From: Roseateles_B sp041905785
GTDB taxonomy: Bacteria; Pseudomonadota; Gammaproteobacteria; Burkholderiales; Burkholderiaceae_C
NCBI GenBank assembly: GCA_041905785.1
Contig: JAYRKJ010000017.1
Coordinates: forward strand, 1 to 64,000
DNA length: 64,000 nt
Direction: 5' to 3'
In this document: positions 25,143 to 33,125 of the stretch, piece by piece
Layout: each line of letters starts with the position of its first letter
How positions within the stretch are numbered: position 1 is the first letter of the stretch
Made by a program: the position numbers and the translations under genes
Notes under the pieces: model-generated
The model's database searches: none
Told to the model about the DNA's origin: nothing
What the model saw: only the letters and a program-made list of their open reading frames with translations

Positions 25143-25398
25143 GAGTCAGCTTCCGCTGGACGAAGTCCACCAGGCGGCCGTAGCGGGTGAAGAGGTCGGC
25201 GGACAGTTCCTCGGGCATCAGCATCAGCCCGAAGCGCTCCTCGATGCGAAGCACCAGCTCTGTCATGTTCATCGAGTCGATGCCGACGTCGAACAGGTTG
25301 GTGTCTTCGTCCACCAGGTCGACTTCTGAGCCCCCTTGCGCCAGCCCGCTCAGGCAGCTCTTCAGGGTTTGGCTGATTTCAGTGGTGCTTGTGTTCAT
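25135..25398 (-). CDS. Acyl carrier protein
   Basis: 87 residues, acidic. The phosphopantetheine attachment site is Ser42 in DVGIDSMNMTELVL. It follows the four-helix ACP pattern of the phosphopantetheine-binding family. As first gene of the operon (AGGAGAA upstream of the ATG) and overlapping the KAS gene by 8 bp, it is the probable substrate carrier for the ligase, dehydrogenase and condensing enzymes of the cluster rather than the fatty-acid ACP. Confidence 0.9.
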   Translation of the reverse strand: MNTSTTEISQTLKSCLSGLAQGGSEVDLVDEDTNLFDVGIDSMNMTELVLRIEERFGLMLMPEELSADLFTRYGRLVDFVQRKLTHE

Positions 25399-25776
25399 CG
25401 GACGGTTCTCCTGTGAATGACGGATGACGCCATGCCTCTGGGGCTGATATGGCGAGGCCAGTCTAGGAAGCCGTCCTGCTGGGAGAAACCTCTCAAGGCA
25501 GGCAGGGAATGGGTGTGCCTGGAGGTAACAAATGCCTGCTTGCTTGATTTGCGTGGCGGTCAGATAACGAGTTGGATCAGCGTCCTTTGGTGGGGTGATC
25601 CCATGGGATTCAAGATACTGTTTTGATGAGGGGCGCCGCGCCGTGGTCTTGTCGGGGCCTTGCCCTGGCCATGCGCTGCATGCAGGGCCGGCATGTGATC
25701 CGGCCGCCGGGCAGTCGGGCGCTTCGTCGCCGATGGAAAATCGCAGCGCCGCAGGTCAGCAGCAGCGCTCATCGAA
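25399..25776 (-). promoter_or_regulatory. Upstream region of the biosynthetic operon with a 12-bp palindrome
   Basis: No gene is supported here. It must hold the promoter of the ACP-to-KAS operon, which reads leftward from 25398. ATCCCATGGGAT at 25598-25609 is a perfect palindrome about 200 bp upstream of the ACP gene. It does not match the palindrome found upstream of luxI. No clear -35/-10 pair was found by eye. Confidence 0.4.
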
Positions 25777-25812
25777 GGCTCCCCGGCCTGCCGCATGGCG
25801 AGGCCGGGAGCC
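25777..25812 (-). terminator. GC-rich hairpin after yicC
   Basis: Arms at 25777-25789 and 25801-25812 (GGCTCCCCGGCCT against AGGCCGGGAGCC, one bulged C) with an 11-nt loop, starting 5 bp beyond the yicC stop. No T-run follows, so termination may be inefficient or Rho-assisted. It marks the point where the usual yicC-gmk continuity is broken. Confidence 0.45.
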
Positions 25813-25817
25813 ATGGG

Positions 25818-26729
25818 CTACTCGATGTTTTGCACCTGCTCGCGCATCTGCTCGATGGCCACCTTCATCTCCACAGAGACGTTGGTCAGCTCCAGCGCGG
25901 CTGATTTGGAGCCCAGGGTGTTGGCCTCCCGATGCAGCTCCTGGATCAGGAAGTCCAGGCGCTTGCCCAGCTCGCCGCCCTTCTTGAGCAGGCGGCTGAT
26001 TTCGTCCAGGTGGGCGCGCAGCCGCGCGAGCTCCTCGGCAACGTCGATGCGGATGGCATAGGCCGCGGCCTCGTTGAGGGCACGCTCGCGCAGGGCTTCC
26101 TCCGGCATCGTTTGAGCGGCACCCGTGCTGACCAGTGCTTCCTGCCAGCGCTCAAGGAAGCGCTGCTGCTGGCGCTGGACGACGGCCGGCACCAGGGGTT
26201 CGGCCTGATCGGCCAGTTGGCGCAGGGCTGCAATGCGCTCCAGCAGGATGGCGACCAGCTTCTCGCCCTCGCGCTCGCGCGCCTCGACCAGGCCTTGCAC
26301 ACAACGACGCGCGGCGTCCATGGTGGCTTCGTCCAGCTTCTCGCTGGCGCTGCCGCCGCGGCACCACTGCAGGGCTTCATGCACTGTCAGGCCCTGGGCC
26401 TTGGGCAGCCAGGTCTGCACCGTGGCCTCCAGTCGGGACAGGCGGTTGAGCTGCTCGGGCTGGGGTTGGGGCCAGGCGCTGTCTGCATCTCGTTGCGTGT
26501 TGATACGAATCTCAATCTTGCCCCGCTTGACGTGTTGTCCGACGATGTCACGCAATGCAGGTTCAAGACCACGCAGGTCTTCGGGCATGCGGAAACTGAG
26601 ATCAAGGAAGCGCCCATTGACGGAACGGGCCTCCACGCTCACGCTGGCAGCGGATTGGACGCCGGTTTCGGGGTGTGGGACGGGTTGCGCACAGGCGCTG
26701 GCGTAACCCGTCATGCTGTAAACTGGCAT
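25818..26729 (-). CDS. yicC: YicC family endoribonuclease-like protein
   Basis: 303 residues beginning MPVYSMTGYASACAQ, the typical start of YicC, and ending with the conserved C-terminal HREANTLGSKSAALELT and VEMKVAIEQMREQVQNIE. The family (YicC/YloC) has been linked to RNA cleavage and stress survival. The gene is divergent from the kinase gene, with 31 bp between the starts. In relatives gmk follows immediately; here the biosynthetic cluster does. Confidence 0.93.
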   Translation of the reverse strand: MPVYSMTGYASACAQPVPHPETGVQSAASVSVEARSVNGRFLDLSFRMPEDLRGLEPALRDIVGQHVKRGKIEIRINTQRDADSAWPQPQPEQLNRLSRLEATVQTWLPKAQGLTVHEALQWCRGGSASEKLDEATMDAARRCVQGLVEAREREGEKLVAILLERIAALRQLADQAEPLVPAVVQRQQQRFLERWQEALVSTGAAQTMPEEALRERALNEAAAYAIRIDVAEELARLRAHLDEISRLLKKGGELGKRLDFLIQELHREANTLGSKSAALELTNVSVEMKVAIEQMREQVQNIE

Positions 26730-26760
26730 GAGCTATCGGTGGAGCAAGCAAAACTCGATT

Positions 26761-27729
26761 ATGTCAAAGCCGAAACCGGCGCCTTTGCCTGCGGGAACCG
26801 TGGTCGGGGGCTACCAGATCGTCAAGAAACTGGCAGCAGGCGGCTTCGGCGTGGTCTATCTCGCTGAAGATCCTGACCACCACCTTGTCGCAGTCAAGGA
26901 GTACCTCCCTGCCTCTCTTGCCGAGCGCTCGCCCGGCGAGTTGACGCCGCGCGTCAAGCCGGAGAAGCAGCCGCTCTACCGTCTCGGCCTGCGCAGCTTC
27001 TTTGAGGAAGGCCGCTCGCTGGCCCAGATCTCGCACCCCAGCGTGGTGTCGGTGCTGAACTTCCTGCGCGAGAACGAGACCGTCTACATGGTCATGAACT
27101 ACCTGCAGGGTGACACCCTGCAGGACTTCATCGTGACCGCGCGCGATCTGAAGCGTGACAAGGTCTTTCGCGAGTCCACCATCCGCTCGCTGTTCGATGA
27201 GATCCTCAAAGGCCTGCGCATCGTGCACCAGCACAAGATGCTGCACCTGGACATCAAGCCGGCGAACATCTTCATCACCAACGACAACAAGGCCGTGCTG
27301 CTGGATTTCGGCGCGGCCCGCGAAGTGCTGTCCAAGGAAGGCAACTTCATCCGGCCCATGTACACCCCGGGCTTTGCCGCGCCGGAGATGTACCGCCGCG
27401 ATGGTTCCCTGGGCCCCTGGACCGACATCTACGCCATCGGCGCCTGCATCTATGCCTGCATGCAGGGCTATCCGCCCAACGACGCCCCGCAGCGTCTGGA
27501 AAAAGACCGTCTCAGCCTCAGCCTTTCGCGCCTGCGCAACGTGTATTCGGACAATCTCATCGAAGTCACCGAATGGTGCATGTCTCTGGACCCGCTGTCC
27601 CGCCCGCAAAGCGTTTTTGCGCTGCAAAAGGAACTGGCCCGCGAAACCGAGCGGCGCTACACCAAGCTGAGTTTCAGTGAACGCCTCAAGCTTCAACTGG
27701 AGAACCTGAAAACCGGAGCCAAGGCGTGA
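26761..27729 (+). CDS. Serine/threonine protein kinase
   Basis: 322 residues from ATG 26761 (MSKPKPAPLPAGTVVGGYQI). Soluble Hanks-type kinase: glycine loop LAAGGFGVVYLAE, ATP Lys46 in VAVKEYLP, catalytic loop MLHLDIKPANIF (HLD instead of HRD, so a non-RD type), DFG in LLDFGAAR, and APE in FAAPEMY. No transmembrane or PASTA segment. Its stop overlaps the PP2C gene by 4 bp, giving a kinase/phosphatase pair as is usual ahead of rph in this order. Confidence 0.93.
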   Translation: MSKPKPAPLPAGTVVGGYQIVKKLAAGGFGVVYLAEDPDHHLVAVKEYLPASLAERSPGELTPRVKPEKQPLYRLGLRSFFEEGRSLAQISHPSVVSVLNFLRENETVYMVMNYLQGDTLQDFIVTARDLKRDKVFRESTIRSLFDEILKGLRIVHQHKMLHLDIKPANIFITNDNKAVLLDFGAAREVLSKEGNFIRPMYTPGFAAPEMYRRDGSLGPWTDIYAIGACIYACMQGYPPNDAPQRLEKDRLSLSLSRLRNVYSDNLIEVTEWCMSLDPLSRPQSVFALQKELARETERRYTKLSFSERLKLQLENLKTGAKA

Positions 27730-28634
27730 AATTCGGCGTCTACCAAGTGAGTCGCCGCGGCGGTCGCGAGAAGAACGAAGACCGCATGGGCTATTGCTAC
27801 ACCCGCGACTCGGGGCTCTTCGTGCTGGCCGACGGCATGGGCGGACACCCCGAGGGCGAGGTGGCGGCGCAGATGGCGCTGGTCACGGTGGCCAGCATGT
27901 TCCAGCGCGAGGCGCAGCCCGTGCTGAAGAATCCCACGCAGTTCCTGGACGATGCCGTGCAGATCGCCCATCAGCAACTGTTGCGCTACAGCCAGGAAAA
28001 GGGCCTGCCCGACACCCCCCGTACCACCATCGTCGCCTGCGTGATGCAGCGCGGCGTGGCCTATTGGGCCCATTGTGGTGATTCGCGCCTGTACATGCTG
28101 CGCAGCGGCGAGTTGATGGCGCGTACCCGCGACCATTCGTACAGCGAGTTGCAGGAAGCCCTGGGCCGCCACGCGGCGCAGGGGGCCGAGCGCTTCAATC
28201 GCAATGTGCTTTTCACCTGCCTGGGCAGCCCCGGCAAGCCCATGGTGGACATCTGCGGCCCCATTCCGCTGGAGCCCGGCGACCGCATCCTGCTGTGCTC
28301 CGATGGACTGTGGAGCACCGTGTCCGATGCCAGCATCGCCCAATGCCTGGCGGCACGCATCATCTCGGACGCCGTGCCGGAGCTGGTCGAGCAGGCCCTG
28401 CGCAATGGCGGTGCCCGCTGCGACAACGTCACCGCCCTGGCCGTCGAATGGGAAGGTGACGAGGAGCAGGAAGCCCTGGACTCCATCTCCACCGAAGGCC
28501 TGGACGAAGACTCCTTCGCGTCCACCATTCAGGCGCGCGGCGAGGCCGGTGCGGAGCTGAGCGAAGCCGAGATCGAGAACAGTGTGCGCGAGATCCAGGA
28601 AGCGATCCGCCGCGCCGGCAAGAAACAAGCCTGA
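27726..28634 (+). CDS. PP2C-family protein phosphatase
   Basis: 302 residues. Metal-dependent Ser/Thr phosphatase with the classic motifs RGGREKNEDRMG, LFVLADGMGGHPEGEVAA, WAHCGDSRLYMLR, LLCSDGLWSTV and GARCDNVTAL. The acidic C-terminal tail (residues about 245-302) is predicted helical. Coupled to the kinase upstream (ATGA overlap), it presumably reverses that kinase's phosphorylation. Confidence 0.93.
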   Translation: MKFGVYQVSRRGGREKNEDRMGYCYTRDSGLFVLADGMGGHPEGEVAAQMALVTVASMFQREAQPVLKNPTQFLDDAVQIAHQQLLRYSQEKGLPDTPRTTIVACVMQRGVAYWAHCGDSRLYMLRSGELMARTRDHSYSELQEALGRHAAQGAERFNRNVLFTCLGSPGKPMVDICGPIPLEPGDRILLCSDGLWSTVSDASIAQCLAARIISDAVPELVEQALRNGGARCDNVTALAVEWEGDEEQEALDSISTEGLDEDSFASTIQARGEAGAELSEAEIENSVREIQEAIRRAGKKQA

Positions 28635-28644
28635 AAGGTTCCCC

Positions 28645-29379
28645 ATGACTGTGACTTTCCGACGCGCCGATGAGCGCGCCGCGGATGCTCTGCGCCCCGT
28701 GCGCATCACCCGCCACTACACCCGCTATGCCGAAGGCTCCGTGCTGATCGAGTTCGGCAACACCAAGGTGCTGTGCACGGCTTCGGTGGAAGAGAAGGTG
28801 CCACCGCACAAGAAGGGCTCTGGCGAAGGCTGGGTCACTGCCGAGTACGGCATGTTGCCGCGTGCCACGCACACCCGCGGTGATCGCGAGGCCGCTCGTG
28901 GCAAGCAGAGCGGGCGCACGCAGGAGATCCAGCGCCTGATTGGGCGCTCGCTGCGTTGTGTCTTTGACCTCGCCGCCCTCGGCGAGCGCACCATCCACCT
29001 TGATTGCGACGTGATCCAGGCCGACGGCGGCACCCGCACGGCGGCCATCACCGGCGCCTATGTGGCCGCGCACGACGCCGTGAGCTGGCTGCTCGCCCAG
29101 AGCAAGATCTCGCGCTCACCCATCAAGGACGCGGTGGCGGCCATCTCCGTTGGCATCGTCGAGGGTACGCCCTTGCTGGACCTGGAATACACCGAGGACT
29201 CGGCCTGCGACACCGACATGAATGTGGTGATGACCGGTGGCGGCGGTTTCGTCGAGCTGCAGGGTACGGCCGAGGGCGCCGCCTTCAGCCGTGTGGAAAT
29301 GAATGCATTGATGGACCTGGCCGACAAGGGCATCCGCGAATTGCTCGCCGCTCAGCGTCAGGCGCTGGGGCTGGCCTGA
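28645..29379 (+). CDS. rph: Ribonuclease PH
   Basis: 244 residues from ATG 28645. Phosphorolytic 3' exoribonuclease that trims tRNA precursors. Conserved blocks: RPVRITRHYTRYAEGSVLIE, GEGWVTAEYGMLPRATHTR, RTQEIQRLIGRSLR, HLDCDVIQADGGTRTAAITG and DSACDTDMNVVMTGGG. Length is normal. It starts 10 bp after the phosphatase stop. Confidence 0.96.
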   Translation: MTVTFRRADERAADALRPVRITRHYTRYAEGSVLIEFGNTKVLCTASVEEKVPPHKKGSGEGWVTAEYGMLPRATHTRGDREAARGKQSGRTQEIQRLIGRSLRCVFDLAALGERTIHLDCDVIQADGGTRTAAITGAYVAAHDAVSWLLAQSKISRSPIKDAVAAISVGIVEGTPLLDLEYTEDSACDTDMNVVMTGGGGFVELQGTAEGAAFSRVEMNALMDLADKGIRELLAAQRQALGLA

Positions 29380-29401
29380 CACGGGTCGCGAGGAACTGAC
29401 G

Positions 29402-30016
29402 ATGAAGCTGGTGCTGGCCTCCAACAACGCCAAGAAGCTCAAGGAGCTGCAGCTGCTGTTCCAGCCCCTGGGCCTGGCACTGGTGACCCAGGGCGAGCTG
29501 GGCATTCCCGAGGCGGAGGAGCCGCATCCCAGCTTTGTCGAGAATGCCCTGGCCAAGGCGCGCCATGCCGCCGCCGCCAGCGGCCTGCCGGCCCTGGCCG
29601 ATGACTCGGGCCTGAGCGTCGACGCCCTCGGCGGTGCGCCCGGTGTGCTTTCGGCCCGCTACGCCACGCTCTTCGGCCAGCCCAAGACGGATGCCGACAA
29701 CAACCGCGTGTTGCTGGAGCAGCTGGCCCAGGGTGGCCACGCCGCGCCCTTCACCGCGCGCTTTGTCTGTGCCCTGGTGGCCGTTCGAAGTGCCGACGAT
29801 CCCGAGCCGCTGATCGCCATGGGTCGCTGGCAGGGCGAGATCCGCCACGAGGCTGCCGGCGAAGGCGGTTTTGGCTACGATCCCCTGATGTTCATTCCCG
29901 CGCTGGGGCAGACGGTGGCCCAGTTGGAGGCCGAGACCAAGAACCGCCTGAGTCATCGTGCCCTGGCCTCGGCCAGCCTGCTGCAGCAGTTCCGCGAGGT
30001 CTGGCAGCTGCGTTGA
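29402..30016 (+). CDS. rdgB: Non-canonical purine NTP pyrophosphatase (RdgB/HAM1)
   Basis: 204 residues. Hydrolyses dITP, ITP and XTP to prevent their incorporation. Motifs: LASNNAKKLKELQLL at the N terminus, FVENALAKARHAA, LADDSGLSVDALGGAPGVLS, and GEGGFGYDPLM near the C terminus. Follows rph at 22 bp, the usual order. Confidence 0.95.
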   Translation: MKLVLASNNAKKLKELQLLFQPLGLALVTQGELGIPEAEEPHPSFVENALAKARHAAAASGLPALADDSGLSVDALGGAPGVLSARYATLFGQPKTDADNNRVLLEQLAQGGHAAPFTARFVCALVAVRSADDPEPLIAMGRWQGEIRHEAAGEGGFGYDPLMFIPALGQTVAQLEAETKNRLSHRALASASLLQQFREVWQLR

Positions 30017-30059
30017 ATGTGATGGACGCCGGCCGCTGGGCGGCGCCAGGAGTCTGACC

Positions 30060-31280
30060 ATGTCCCATCCCGACCGGCTCGCCGAGCTGATGCGCCCCGG
30101 CACCTTGAGCCTGCCGGCCCTGCCGCCGCTGTCGCTCTACGTGCACCTGCCCTGGTGCCTTCGCAAGTGCCCCTATTGCGACTTCAACTCGCACGAGTGG
30201 CGCAGCGCGTCGGAGGCAGCCGCCAGCCTGCCGGTGGAGACCGCGCGGGCCTATCTGGCTGCGCTGCGGGCGGACCTGGAGGCAGCCCTGCCGCTGATCT
30301 GGGGCCGGCCCGTGATGAGCATCTTCATCGGCGGCGGCACGCCCAGCCTTTTCGCCCCCGAGCAGATTGCCGAGCTGATCTCGGACATCCGGGCGCGCCT
30401 GCCGCTGGAACCCGGCTGCGAGATCACCCTGGAAGCCAACCCCGGCACCTTCGAGAAGGACCGCTTCCGCGGATTCCGCGAGGCGGGCGTGACGCGCCTG
30501 TCCATCGGTGTGCAGAGCTTCGACGATGCCAAGCTCAAGCGCCTGGGCCGCGTGCACGACGGTGCGCAGTCCCGCGCGGCGGTGGCCGAGGCCGCCGAGG
30601 TCTTCGAGACTTTCAACATCGATTTGATGTACGCCTTGCCGGACCAGAGCCTGGCCGAGCTGGATCAAGACCTGAGCCAGGCCCTGGCCTTTGACCCGCC
30701 GCATCTGTCGGTCTACCACCTCACCATTGAGCCCAACACCCGCTTCGCGGTGGAGCCGCCGCCGGTACCGGACGCCGATCTGGCCAGCGAAATGCTGGAC
30801 CTGATCACCGAGCGCACGGGTGCCCGCGGCCTGCAGCGCTATGAAGTGTCGGCCTATGCACGACAAGGCCATCGCTGCGCGCACAACCTCAACTATTGGC
30901 AGTTCGGCGACTACCTGGGCATAGGCGCCGGCGCGCACAGCAAGCTGTCCTTCCCGCACCGGGTGCTGCGACAGGTGCGCTGGCGTGAGCCGGCGGCTTA
31001 TCAGCGCGAGGCGCTGGCCGGCAAGGCTGTGTCCAACGAACATGAGGTCAAGCGCGCCGAATTGCCGTTCGAGTTCATGCTCAATGCGCTGCGACTCAAG
31101 GAAGGTGTGGCGCTGCAGCAGTATCTGGAGCGCACGGGATTGCCGCCGTCCAGCATTGCGCGCGCGATGGCCCAGGGGCGGGACAAGGGCTTGCTGTTGC
31201 GCGATCCGGCGCGCATCTGCGCCACGCCGCTGGGCTTCGACTTCCTCAGCAACCTGCAGGAGCTGTTCCTGGCCGCCTAG
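30060..31280 (+). CDS. hemW: HemW heme chaperone / radical-SAM coproporphyrinogen-III-oxidase-like protein
   Basis: 406 residues from ATG 30060. Radical SAM cluster Cys33-x3-Cys37-x2-Cys40 in PWCLRKCPYCDF, then IFIGGGTPSLF, LEANPGTFEKDR and LSIGVQSFDD. It has the HemW C-terminal domain (EHEVKRAELPFEFMLNALRL). Lacks the N-terminal extension of true HemN. Its stop overlaps the stop of the convergent LysR gene by 4 bp. Confidence 0.93.
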   Translation: MSHPDRLAELMRPGTLSLPALPPLSLYVHLPWCLRKCPYCDFNSHEWRSASEAAASLPVETARAYLAALRADLEAALPLIWGRPVMSIFIGGGTPSLFAPEQIAELISDIRARLPLEPGCEITLEANPGTFEKDRFRGFREAGVTRLSIGVQSFDDAKLKRLGRVHDGAQSRAAVAEAAEVFETFNIDLMYALPDQSLAELDQDLSQALAFDPPHLSVYHLTIEPNTRFAVEPPPVPDADLASEMLDLITERTGARGLQRYEVSAYARQGHRCAHNLNYWQFGDYLGIGAGAHSKLSFPHRVLRQVRWREPAAYQREALAGKAVSNEHEVKRAELPFEFMLNALRLKEGVALQQYLERTGLPPSSIARAMAQGRDKGLLLRDPARICATPLGFDFLSNLQELFLAA

Positions 31281-32200
31281 GCATCCGGGGGGAGATCCTC
31301 GACCCGCAAGGCGCGGGCGCACTGCGCCATCTCCGCCAGCAACCAACTGCGGAAGGCGCCGAGCGACGGCTCCTCACGCAGGGCGGGCGGGCAGACGAGG
31401 TGGTAGCCATCCTCGGCCTCCACCGGCAGTGCCAGGCCGCTGACGCGTACCAGGCGGCCTGCCAACAGGGCGTCGGCCGCGAGCCATTCGCGCGCCAGCG
31501 CCACGCCCATGCCGGTTTCCGCCGCCTGCAGCGCAAGACCGGCATCATTGAAGCTGGCACCCAGTTGCCAGGGACCGTCGAATCCGGCGGCCTGGAACCA
31601 TTGGCGCCAGTGCAGCTCGGAACCGATCAGGCAGCAGTCCAGCAGCGCCTCAATGGGTTCGCCTATCAATGCATGGGCCAGTGCAGGTGCCGCCACGACC
31701 ACCAGCCGCGATCGCATCAGCGGGGTGTTCTCCAGCCCAGGCCACGGGCCCCGGCCCTGGCGCAGCGCGGCGTGGAAGCCTTCGCGCTCCAGATCCACCA
31801 GCCGCTGCGAGCTGTGCAGCTCCAGCACGATGTCCGGATGCCGGGCCTGCCAAGCACTCAGGCGCGGCGCCAGCCAGCGGCTGGCAAAGGAGGGCAGGGC
31901 GCTGACCCGCAGGCGCGGCAAGGCCTGGCTGTCCAGGCTGCGCAGGCTGGCGATGCGCCGTTCCAGTGCGCCCAGCGCTTCCTCGACGGTTCCCTGCAGG
32001 AGTTCCCCATGGCGGTTCAGCTTCAGGCGCCGACCCTGGCGCTCGAACAGCTGCAGGCCCAGCTGCGATTCCAAGGCCTGCAGTTGCTGCGACAGCGCGC
32101 TATGGCTCAGATGCAGCTGGGCCGCAGCCTCGCGCAGGTTTTCGCTGCGGGCGATGGCGCGAAAGGCGTTGAGGTACTGCAGAGGAAGTCGCTTGTCCAT
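31277..32200 (-). CDS. LysR-family transcriptional regulator
   Basis: 307 residues from ATG 32200 (MDKRLPLQYLNAFRAIA). N-terminal winged helix (SENLREAAAQLHLSHSALSQ, then QLQALESQLGLQLFERQGRR) and a periplasmic-binding-protein-like effector domain. The GcvA-like opening LPLQYLNAFRAIA is typical of one LysR branch. It is divergent from the NTF2-like gene at 32332, so that gene or an unlinked one may be the target. Ligand unknown. Confidence 0.9.
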   Translation of the reverse strand: MDKRLPLQYLNAFRAIARSENLREAAAQLHLSHSALSQQLQALESQLGLQLFERQGRRLKLNRHGELLQGTVEEALGALERRIASLRSLDSQALPRLRVSALPSFASRWLAPRLSAWQARHPDIVLELHSSQRLVDLEREGFHAALRQGRGPWPGLENTPLMRSRLVVVAAPALAHALIGEPIEALLDCCLIGSELHWRQWFQAAGFDGPWQLGASFNDAGLALQAAETGMGVALAREWLAADALLAGRLVRVSGLALPVEAEDGYHLVCPPALREEPSLGAFRSWLLAEMAQCARALRVEDLPPDA

Positions 32201-32331
32201 GGATTGGTTTGTTTTGCTTACCAGTAAGCCCAGAATATCGCGCTTATCACGGCTTGTTTGTATCAATAAAGTGTCCAGACAGGGCGAGACGGCTTGGGTG
32301 GTCCAGGCCGCCGTTGACCCGGGAGACACCC

Positions 32332-32745
32332 ATGACTGAGCACCAGAATCAAGACAGGATCCAGCCTAGAAGCGGGGATGCCGATGCCAGTGAAGCCTTG
32401 ATCGAGCGGCAGCTGCGGGCCTTCAACGCGCACGACGTGGCGGGGCTGCTGGATTGCTATGACCCTGACGGCGAGCAGATCCTGCTGGAGGGCAGCACAG
32501 CGACCGTGATGGCGCGCGGGCACGAAGCCCTGGCTGCCCGCTTTGCCCAGCGCTTTGCGGATGCCAGGCCGCGCGCCCAGCTGCTGTCGCGGCATGTGGC
32601 CGGCCCCCTGGTCCTGGACCACGAGCGCCTGCAGCAATGGAGTGAGGGACGGCGCGTGAGCGTCGAGCTTTGGGTGCTGTATGAAGTGGAGCAGGGCAGC
32701 ATTCGGCGGTCCTGGTTGCGTCGCGGCCCTGAGCAGCAGGCATGA
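32332..32745 (+). CDS. SnoaL/NTF2-like fold protein
   Basis: 137 residues from ATG 32332 with GGGAGA upstream. The pattern EALIERQLRAFNAHDVAGLLDCYDPDGEQ is the opening of SnoaL-like, steroid-isomerase-type domains, followed by a conserved RGHEALAARFAQRFADA block. Such small cone-shaped barrels bind ligands or act as isomerases. No specific reaction is deducible. Divergent from the LysR gene, which may control it. Confidence 0.75.
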   Translation: MTEHQNQDRIQPRSGDADASEALIERQLRAFNAHDVAGLLDCYDPDGEQILLEGSTATVMARGHEALAARFAQRFADARPRAQLLSRHVAGPLVLDHERLQQWSEGRRVSVELWVLYEVEQGSIRRSWLRRGPEQQA

Positions 32746-32897
32746 GCGGCGCGCTGGCGATGCGCTGGCCACCGCGCGCCGGCGGGCTTGGGCGCCCTTG
32801 GGCGCTCTGCGTTCTCCTCGTCCTTTGCTGTGCAAACGCGGCGAGCGCCGAGGTTCGCCGCGGCCTTGACGGGCCCGGCATGACGAGTCCGGCATGA
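32742..32897 (+). CDS. Small predicted secreted peptide (51 aa), uncertain
   Basis: A 51-codon frame whose ATG overlaps the previous stop (ATGA). It has a hydrophobic core (WALCVLLVLCC) ending in an Ala-rich AxA-like site, so a signal peptide is plausible, leaving only about 15 residues. The end contains a 14-bp tandem duplication (32876-32903 region). It may be a small exported peptide, a truncated gene, or chance. Confidence 0.3.
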   Translation: MSGALAMRWPPRAGGLGRPWALCVLLVLCCANAASAEVRRGLDGPGMTSPA

Positions 32898-33125
32898 CGA
32901 GTCCGGCACGCCGTGTCGCGGCCGGTGCATCTGCCAGCGGGCCCGCGTCTGCCAATGGGGCGAGCGCGGCAGCGCCAGACGCGGCGGCCAGCGGCGGCGT
33001 GCGGCCTCCGGAGCGCGGCTGCCCCGGCCCTCGTCCGGATACTGCTGCCATGCGGTCGCCGCGCATGTCCGGCCCGCGGGCCTGCTGACCCGCTGCAGGG
33101 CCTGCTCTCGCTTCGGCGCGGGGGC

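Noticed and set aside
25598..25609. Lux box for the biosynthetic operon
   Set aside because: It is palindromic but does not match the luxI-proximal palindrome and lies about 200 bp from the first gene, so LuxR control is not supported; kept only as a feature of the upstream region.
25417..25626. 69-codon plus-strand frame upstream of the ACP gene
   Set aside because: No ribosome-binding site and it covers what should be the operon's promoter region.
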